Assembly (NCBI GenBank): GCA_026936105.1
Contig: JAIXKI010000002.1
Coordinates: 325,556-389,555, forward strand
Length of the DNA stretch: 64,000 nt
Origin: Chitinophagales bacterium
Lineage (GTDB): Bacteria; Bacteroidota; Bacteroidia; Chitinophagales; Chitinophagaceae
Reading direction: 5' to 3'
This document shows, one piece after another, positions 59,675-64,000 of this stretch. How positions within the stretch are numbered: the first letter of the stretch is position 1; every line of letters starts with the position of its first letter. The position numbers and the translations under genes were made by a program. Below the pieces are notes generated by a model. It was not told where the DNA came from and did not search any database. It was given only the letters and a program-made list of their open reading frames with translations.

Positions 59675-60235
59675 TTACACCTTGTCCAGTGGCTTTCTTT
59701 TCTCTTTGCCGATCTGTTTGAAATGACTGGGAGTAAGCCCGGTAACTTTTTTGAACTGGTTGCTCAGGTAGGCAACGCTGGAATAATTAAGCTGATCGGC
59801 AATCTCACTTAAAGAAAGCTCTTTATAGACCAGCAGTTCCTTCACTCTCTCGATTTTCTGGGCAATGAAATATTTCTCGATGGTAGTGCCTTCCACATCG
59901 GAGAACAGGTTGGAGAGATAGTTATAATCATGATGGAGTTCCTTGCTGAGTACATCAGAGAGTTTGTTTTTGGGAGCATCATTACCTCCTCTCACATATT
60001 CAATAATGGTCTTTTTTATTTTTTCAATGGTCCTGCTTTTCTTGTCGTCAATGATCTCAAAACCCAGGGAGTTCAACGATCCTTCTAATTGTTTTCTCTT
60101 TTCTGCTGTTAACTCTTTTTCCAAAATGGCTTCGCCCAGGGTGACGCTTTTTGTCTTTATTCCCAGTTTATCAAGTTCGTTCTGCACCACCATGATGCAC
60201 CGGTTGCAGACCATATTTTTTATGAAGAGTTTCAT
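59675..60235 (-). CDS. AraC-family regulator with N-terminal HMA-like domain
   Basis: A 186-residue regulator with an unusual two-part plan. Residues 1-67 form a heavy-metal-associated-like domain (FIKNMVCNRCIMVVQNELDKLG with C-x-x-C at 10-13). Residues about 85-175 hold an AraC/XylS double helix-turn-helix (LLVYKELSLSEIADQLNYSSVAYLSNQFKKVTGLTPSHFKQ). The position directly upstream of copA suggests copper-responsive control in which metal is sensed by the HMA fold. This arrangement is known mainly from Bacteroidota databases and, as far as I know, not well studied. Confidence 0.9.
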   Translation of the reverse strand: MKLFIKNMVCNRCIMVVQNELDKLGIKTKSVTLGEAILEKELTAEKRKQLEGSLNSLGFEIIDDKKSRTIEKIKKTIIEYVRGGNDAPKNKLSDVLSKELHHDYNYLSNLFSDVEGTTIEKYFIAQKIERVKELLVYKELSLSEIADQLNYSSVAYLSNQFKKVTGLTPSHFKQIGKEKRKPLDKV

Positions 60236-60250
60236 TGTATCCGTATTGTC

Positions 60251-60775
60251 TTACATCTTCTTCAGCACCTTCACAAAAGTATTCATATTGCGGGAAGTAA
60301 AAGAACCCCTGAATTTCTTATTCCCCAATATTTTCCCGAATTCCGAATTAAGGGTGTTCCCTTTTGAAATTCTCCAGTAAAAATTTCCGGATACGATCTT
60401 AGCTTCTTCACCTTCTGATCTTACGGACTTTTTAAATTCCTGTATCAGTATTTTTTCAATGCCATCTGTTCCCGCAAAGCTGTAAATATGAAGTTCAGGA
60501 TGGGCTTCAAATGGATTGTTGCTGACAATACTTTCGATCTCTCTTTTGTCTTTCACAAAAAGAAAAGCCTCATAACTGAAATATTCTGACATTACTTTTT
60601 CCAGGAGCTTTTTTAAAATGCTTTTTGTTTTATCTGATGAGAAAAGGATATTTCCTGAGGCTAAAAAGGCAGAAACATTTTGCATTCCGTTTTTTTCAAA
60701 TAAAGAACATACATGTTCCATTTTCATTACAGTTCCGCTTATGTTTACTCCTCTCAGAAATGCGCAGTATCTGAT
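60251..60775 (-). CDS. DUF1697-family protein without a standard start codon
   Basis: A protein of about 175 residues of the DUF1697 family. The family N-terminus reads IRYCAFLRGVNISGTVMKMEHV (translation of the minus strand), a match to the usual R-x-x-A-x-L-R-G-x-N motif, but it contains no ATG before MKMEH at 60727 and only an ATC at 60775. An ATG start at 60727 would remove the conserved first strand. Either a rare start codon, a recent loss of the start codon, or an error is involved. The rest (SAFLASGNILFSSD, FRGSFTSRNMNTFVKVL) is intact. Function of DUF1697 is not known. Confidence 0.65.
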   Translation of the reverse strand: MRYCAFLRGVNISGTVMKMEHVCSLFEKNGMQNVSAFLASGNILFSSDKTKSILKKLLEKVMSEYFSYEAFLFVKDKREIESIVSNNPFEAHPELHIYSFAGTDGIEKILIQEFKKSVRSEGEEAKIVSGNFYWRISKGNTLNSEFGKILGNKKFRGSFTSRNMNTFVKVLKKM

Positions 60776-60833
60776 TAACGGTTGTGTTGGTTTTTATAAT
60801 GGCATGTGGCGAGCTTGGCTGGCAGAATGAAAA

Positions 60834-61382
60834 TTATTTTTCTTTAATATACTTTTCATATTCAGTTATCTTTTCACTCAATCTTTTTTCGAGATATGAA
60901 TTAGATCCTTTCAGGGCCTGCAGTATCTGTATGGCTTCTATCCTGTATTTTTCTTTTTTGGGAGTATCCCAGGTGTCGGGAGGTTTTTGAAGATTGGTGA
61001 TACGGTCGGCAAGCTTTACCACACCCACTTCTTTGGGTAAGATCATGATCCGGTTCAGGCTGTCTGCCATTCTTATTTGTTTGGGGAGGTCTTTATTCTT
61101 GGTCAAAGCAGAAACGCCCCGGGCTACATCAATACCAAACTCTCTTGACAGATCCGAAAAGGTAGTAGATGTATCTTCCAGCGTATCGTGAAGCAGGGCA
61201 AGAGTTATGGCAAAATCCAGTTTGAAATCCGGAAGGTTCTGATAAGCAATAAAAATTTCCATGGCCACATTACTCAGGTGTACCACATAAGGTAAATTGG
61301 AACCTGGGATCAGTTGATTCTTTTCAGCATGTCTGGCTGCTGCAAATTTTATGGCCAGCTGATAGGTTGATTGTATGCTCAT
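60834..61382 (-). CDS. HD-domain hydrolase (SpoT/MESH1-like)
   Basis: A 182-residue HD-type metal-dependent phosphohydrolase similar in size and motifs to small (p)ppGpp hydrolases (MESH1-like). H-D motif residues are in YVVHLSNVAMEI, LLHDTLEDT and VVKLADRITNLQKPP. The E-D pair in HDTLEDT and the R-x-x-N in ADRITNL are conserved in ppGpp hydrolase domains. There is no synthetase domain. An HD nucleotidase with other substrates is possible. Start at 61382 avoids an overlap with the P1 peptidase. Confidence 0.82.
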   Translation of the reverse strand: MSIQSTYQLAIKFAAARHAEKNQLIPGSNLPYVVHLSNVAMEIFIAYQNLPDFKLDFAITLALLHDTLEDTSTTFSDLSREFGIDVARGVSALTKNKDLPKQIRMADSLNRIMILPKEVGVVKLADRITNLQKPPDTWDTPKKEKYRIEAIQILQALKGSNSYLEKRLSEKITEYEKYIKEK

Positions 61383-61441
61383 TGATGTATTGAAGTTAAT
61401 TGAATTATTATGTTTCATCCGGCCCAATGCTGGTAATCCCG

Positions 61442-62599
61442 TCATTTCATCGGGTTGAATTTTTTTAAAATTTTAATGACTAAGTCGTGGGGCAATGCAT
61501 ATACTTTATTACCGTTGATTCCTTCCATTGTATCAGCGGCAACCATTGCGTTGATGATCGCTTCTTCCACAGCCTGCACGGTTGCTTCGAAGAGAGGGTT
61601 GATCTGGTCATTCGAAATTTGTTCCACCTTTGAATTGGCTTCCCTGCTGAATGCGTTTGGATTGGCAGTGGAAAAGGCGATAAAGATGTCTCCCGAACCA
61701 TTTTCTCCCCGGCCACCTGTCTTACCCACACCTATAGGAACTCTTGCTGCAATTCTTTTTAACTGGTGCGGTAACAAGGGTGCGTCCGTTGCCACAACAA
61801 CAATAATGGATCCATCACCCGGACTGTAAGAAGGGGGCGCTTTGAATTCGATCTTCATTGTGTCCATTAATTCTTTCCCGACAGGCACACCTGCAATGGT
61901 CAGATTTTTCCTTGCTCCGAAATTTGATTGCACCAACACACCCAAAGTGTACGTTGAGTCTTTGATCTTTACTATTCTTGAAGAAGTTCCAGTTCCGCCC
62001 TTGAACCCGAAACAAACCATACCCGTTCCTCCGCCTACGTTTCCTTCTTTTATCGGACCGCTTTTTGCATTATCCAAAGCTTCGAAAGCATTATTCTCTT
62101 TTACATGAAAACCATAGATGTCATTCAGAATTCCATCATAGGTCTCAGCAACCACCGGATAAGTGTACCAAAAATCTTCTTTGTACCAGTTTGTTTTTAC
62201 AAACCATTTCAAAACCGCATCTCTTACCACTCCCACACTGTTGGTATTGGTGATCATGATCGGTGTTTCCAGGAAACCGGATTCCGTTATCCATGTTGTG
62301 CCGGTCATTTCTCCATTGCCGTTCAAGGAATACCAGTTGGCAAAAACGGGATTATTGTTTCTGCCTCTTGGTAATATCGCGGTAACTCCAGTTCTTACCG
62401 GGCCTTTTCCCCTGATATTTTTTCCTTCTCCCGAAATGATAGTGCTGTATCCGACCTCCACCCCTTTCACATCTGTAATTGCATTAAATTTTCCCGGAGC
62501 ACCTTCGAATGGAATACCGATATCTCTTGCTCTTGGTTTTTGTGCTGCGGTTTGCATGTAAACCGCCAACACCATTATAACAATTAAAAGTTTCTTCAT
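61442..62599 (-). CDS. P1-family peptidase (DmpA/BapA-like)
   Basis: A 385-residue exported N-terminal nucleophile-type aminopeptidase, with a signal peptide (MKKLLIVIMVLAVYMQTAAQ). Members (DmpA, BapA) cleave themselves before the catalytic serine, here the S in GDGSIIVVVATDAPL, to form two chains that release beta- or L/D-amino acids from peptides. The N-terminal GAITDVKGVEVGYST-like and EGNVGGGTGMVCFGFKGG are typical. It is 33 bp downstream of the methyltransferase gene on the same strand. Confidence 0.9.
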   Translation of the reverse strand: MKKLLIVIMVLAVYMQTAAQKPRARDIGIPFEGAPGKFNAITDVKGVEVGYSTIISGEGKNIRGKGPVRTGVTAILPRGRNNNPVFANWYSLNGNGEMTGTTWITESGFLETPIMITNTNSVGVVRDAVLKWFVKTNWYKEDFWYTYPVVAETYDGILNDIYGFHVKENNAFEALDNAKSGPIKEGNVGGGTGMVCFGFKGGTGTSSRIVKIKDSTYTLGVLVQSNFGARKNLTIAGVPVGKELMDTMKIEFKAPPSYSPGDGSIIVVVATDAPLLPHQLKRIAARVPIGVGKTGGRGENGSGDIFIAFSTANPNAFSREANSKVEQISNDQINPLFEATVQAVEEAIINAMVAADTMEGINGNKVYALPHDLVIKILKKFNPMK

Positions 62600-62632
62600 T
62601 TAGATAGTTAAATTTTCATTAGGCGAGTATTT

Positions 62633-63331
62633 CTATGCCGTTGGTTTGATGAAGGCCAGTTTGTACATCAATCCGTTGCAAATGATTTCAGATTTTATGT
62701 CTTGCATTTGCAGCGGAATTAAATTGACCGGTATGGATGCTTTGGCTTCATCGGTAAATCCACCTTTCAGGAATGGATTTTTCCGGTAATTCTCTCTTAC
62801 CAGTTTATCCGTTTCATCAACGATCAATAGCTTCGTTCCGGATTTTGCCACCCTGATCATTTCAAGAATTGCTTTTTGCTTATCATTAAAATAATTTATT
62901 CCTCCGCAATGAAAGACCACATCAAAATAATTGTCTTCAAATGGCAGATTTTCTCCTTCGCAATGAACCAGGGTTGCATTTATTTTCCATCTTTTCAAAT
63001 GTCTTTTTGCCTGCAATAGCATTTTCATGGAAATATCCACTCCGGTATAAACAGCTTTTTTATTCAAAAACCGGAAATTATCTCCGGTGCCGGTTGAGAC
63101 TTCTAAAACTTTATCATTGTCGCGGATGGTCAGTTCACTTAAAAAAGGTTCTCTAAACTTTTTTTCTCCGCCAAATTTTATCCGGAAGAAAAAACGTTGT
63201 GAAAGGTTATAAGCCCAGGCTATTCTGTCGTAGATCTTTTTGTATTTGAGATTGTCACCTGTCAGTTCCTTTTCATCAATGAAGGAACAGATCCCGTTAA
63301 CAAGCTTATATTTTTTCTCTTTTAAGAACAT
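62633..63331 (-). CDS. Class I SAM-dependent methyltransferase
   Basis: A 232-residue Rossmann-fold methyltransferase. Motif I is VLEVSTGTGDNFRFL, followed by VYTGVDISMKMLLQAKRH, ENLPFEDNYFDVVFHCGGINYF and LLIVDETDKL. The first 50 residues form a lid. It resembles ubiquinone/menaquinone-type (UbiE-like) and uncharacterised methyltransferases; the substrate is unknown. It is between the hexosaminidase and the P1 peptidase on the same strand. Confidence 0.88.
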   Translation of the reverse strand: MFLKEKKYKLVNGICSFIDEKELTGDNLKYKKIYDRIAWAYNLSQRFFFRIKFGGEKKFREPFLSELTIRDNDKVLEVSTGTGDNFRFLNKKAVYTGVDISMKMLLQAKRHLKRWKINATLVHCEGENLPFEDNYFDVVFHCGGINYFNDKQKAILEMIRVAKSGTKLLIVDETDKLVRENYRKNPFLKGGFTDEAKASIPVNLIPLQMQDIKSEIICNGLMYKLAFIKPTA

Positions 63332-63355
63332 GGATTTACAAAATAAAAAACCGGA

Positions 63356-64000
63356 TCAATATACTATAATCTCATCTGCAAAGATCCATGCGGGCTTTCC
63401 TTCGCCCGGATGGTCTTTGGGTAACCCGTCTAATGCTTTTGCCCTAACACGGATATACCTTGCTTTCTGCTCGGGAAAATCAGCCGAAAAATCTTTTATT
63501 GAAGACTGCACATTGGAAGGAACCGTATTGTTCACTGTTTTTATTTCTTTAAAATTTTCTCCATCGTCAGAGATCTCAAACTTCACCCATAGAGGCATCA
63601 TGATCCAGTCGCGGTAATGCTGCAGGCATCCAATAGAGATCGTATGAATAGTTTCTTCTTTTCCTAAATCAATAGTGGCTATAAGATCTTTGCCCTCAAA
63701 GCCGTGCCAGTACTTACTGATATCAGAATCTGTTCCTCTTATGCCGTCCGTTAAAGCATTCGGCCCGTCAGCGCTGTAGTTCCTGCTTACGGGGTTAGCA
63801 TAGACAACATTTTTGCCGGTTGCTTTATCCATCTCGAATGATTGTTGTGCCACCGTCTTGCTCAGCACTCTTCCGTTCACAACAGTGATCGCTTTCAGCG
63901 TGACGGAAGAATCAATTTGTATGGGATTTGTATAAAGTTTTCCTGACGGTGACGGATCACTCCCGTCGGTGCTGTAATAGATCCTGCCATTGTATATTTC
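63356..64000 (-). CDS. C-terminal part of a probable GH20 beta-N-acetylhexosaminidase (cut by window edge)
   Basis: Only the last 214 residues are in the window. The first 40 or so match the chitobiase/beta-hexosaminidase C-terminal type domain (IYYSTDGSDPSPSGKLYTNPIQI, then SVTLKAITVVNG). The rest (about 60-214) is an F5/8 type C (discoidin) carbohydrate-binding domain (YWHGFEGKDLIATIDLGKEETIHTISIGCL, ARYIRVRAKAL). This order is usual after a GH20 catalytic domain in Bacteroidota, which would lie beyond the window, so the enzyme name is inferred. Confidence 0.78.
   Translation of the reverse strand, partial: EIYNGRIYYSTDGSDPSPSGKLYTNPIQIDSSVTLKAITVVNGRVLSKTVAQQSFEMDKATGKNVVYANPVSRNYSADGPNALTDGIRGTDSDISKYWHGFEGKDLIATIDLGKEETIHTISIGCLQHYRDWIMMPLWVKFEISDDGENFKEIKTVNNTVPSNVQSSIKDFSADFPEQKARYIRVRAKALDGLPKDHPGEGKPAWIFADEIIVY

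Overview
The window is a 64-kb stretch of chromosome from a member of the Bacteroidota, most likely the Chitinophagaceae/Chitinophagia (inference from gene content; no 16S gene is present). Supporting features are Bacteroidota-type promoters (TTG, 19 bp, TAnnTTTG), the lack of obvious Shine-Dalgarno sequences, a GH3-family acyl-adenylase, HMA-AraC copper regulation, DUF3347, and secreted proteins ending their signal peptides in AQ or SQ. No rRNA, tRNA or CRISPR array was found.

Layout. 0-5.7 kb (+): a PolB-like exonuclease, a RidA-like protein, a decayed MmcQ/YjbR gene carrying a 20-bp palindromic insertion, a methionine aminotransferase, an AT-rich 0.77-kb gap with DnaA-box-like 9-mers, and a SurA/PpiD-type PPIase. 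5.7-13.1 kb (mostly -): corA, ROK kinase, kdsB, small membrane proteins, a fatty acid hydroxylase, dnaN. 13.5-25.8 kb: recX, pncA, a secreted MORN-TPR protein, a PD-(D/E)XK/DUF5655 protein, an SDR plus acyl-CoA ligase, an omega-amidase, and a suhB-thiL-S41 peptidase operon. 25.9-38.9 kb: a glycosyltransferase fused to a degenerate sugar-transferase-like half, GH3, LysE, mtgA, an ArnT-like glycosyltransferase, NadR-like kinase, PAP2, an LTA-synthase-like hydrolase, pnuC, Nfu and an OmpA lipoprotein. 39.0-41.0 kb: a complete group II intron immediately after the ompA terminator. 41-54.5 kb: small secreted or membrane proteins, a self-regulated-looking marR beside acyl-CoA dehydrogenase, an amidase, the gnd-zwf-pgl operon, an S9 peptidase and an orphan 2-oxoacid:ferredoxin oxidoreductase beta subunit. 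54.6-60.2 kb: a copper cluster (HMA-AraC regulator, CopA, HMA chaperone, DUF3347) interrupted by a DUF4143 ATPase gene and a small inverted-repeat-bounded four-helix-bundle gene. 60.2-64 kb: DUF1697, HD hydrolase, P1 peptidase, methyltransferase and the C-terminus of a probable GH20 hexosaminidase.

How the genes work together. The window is largely housekeeping: envelope synthesis (kdsB, mtgA, amidase, glycosyltransferases, PAP2), NAD precursor salvage (pncA, pnuC, NadR-like kinase), the oxidative pentose phosphate branch (gnd, zwf, pgl), possible 2-oxo-methionine disposal (aminotransferase and omega-amidase) and copper export. The most unusual signals are the 475-bp four-helix-bundle unit with 24-nt terminal inverted repeats and a frameshifted gene, the four alternating 13-nt repeats in front of the ATPase, the promoter/operator arrangement at marR, the -7 elements placed exactly 4 nt before four start codons (implying leaderless mRNAs), and the intron/terminator junction.
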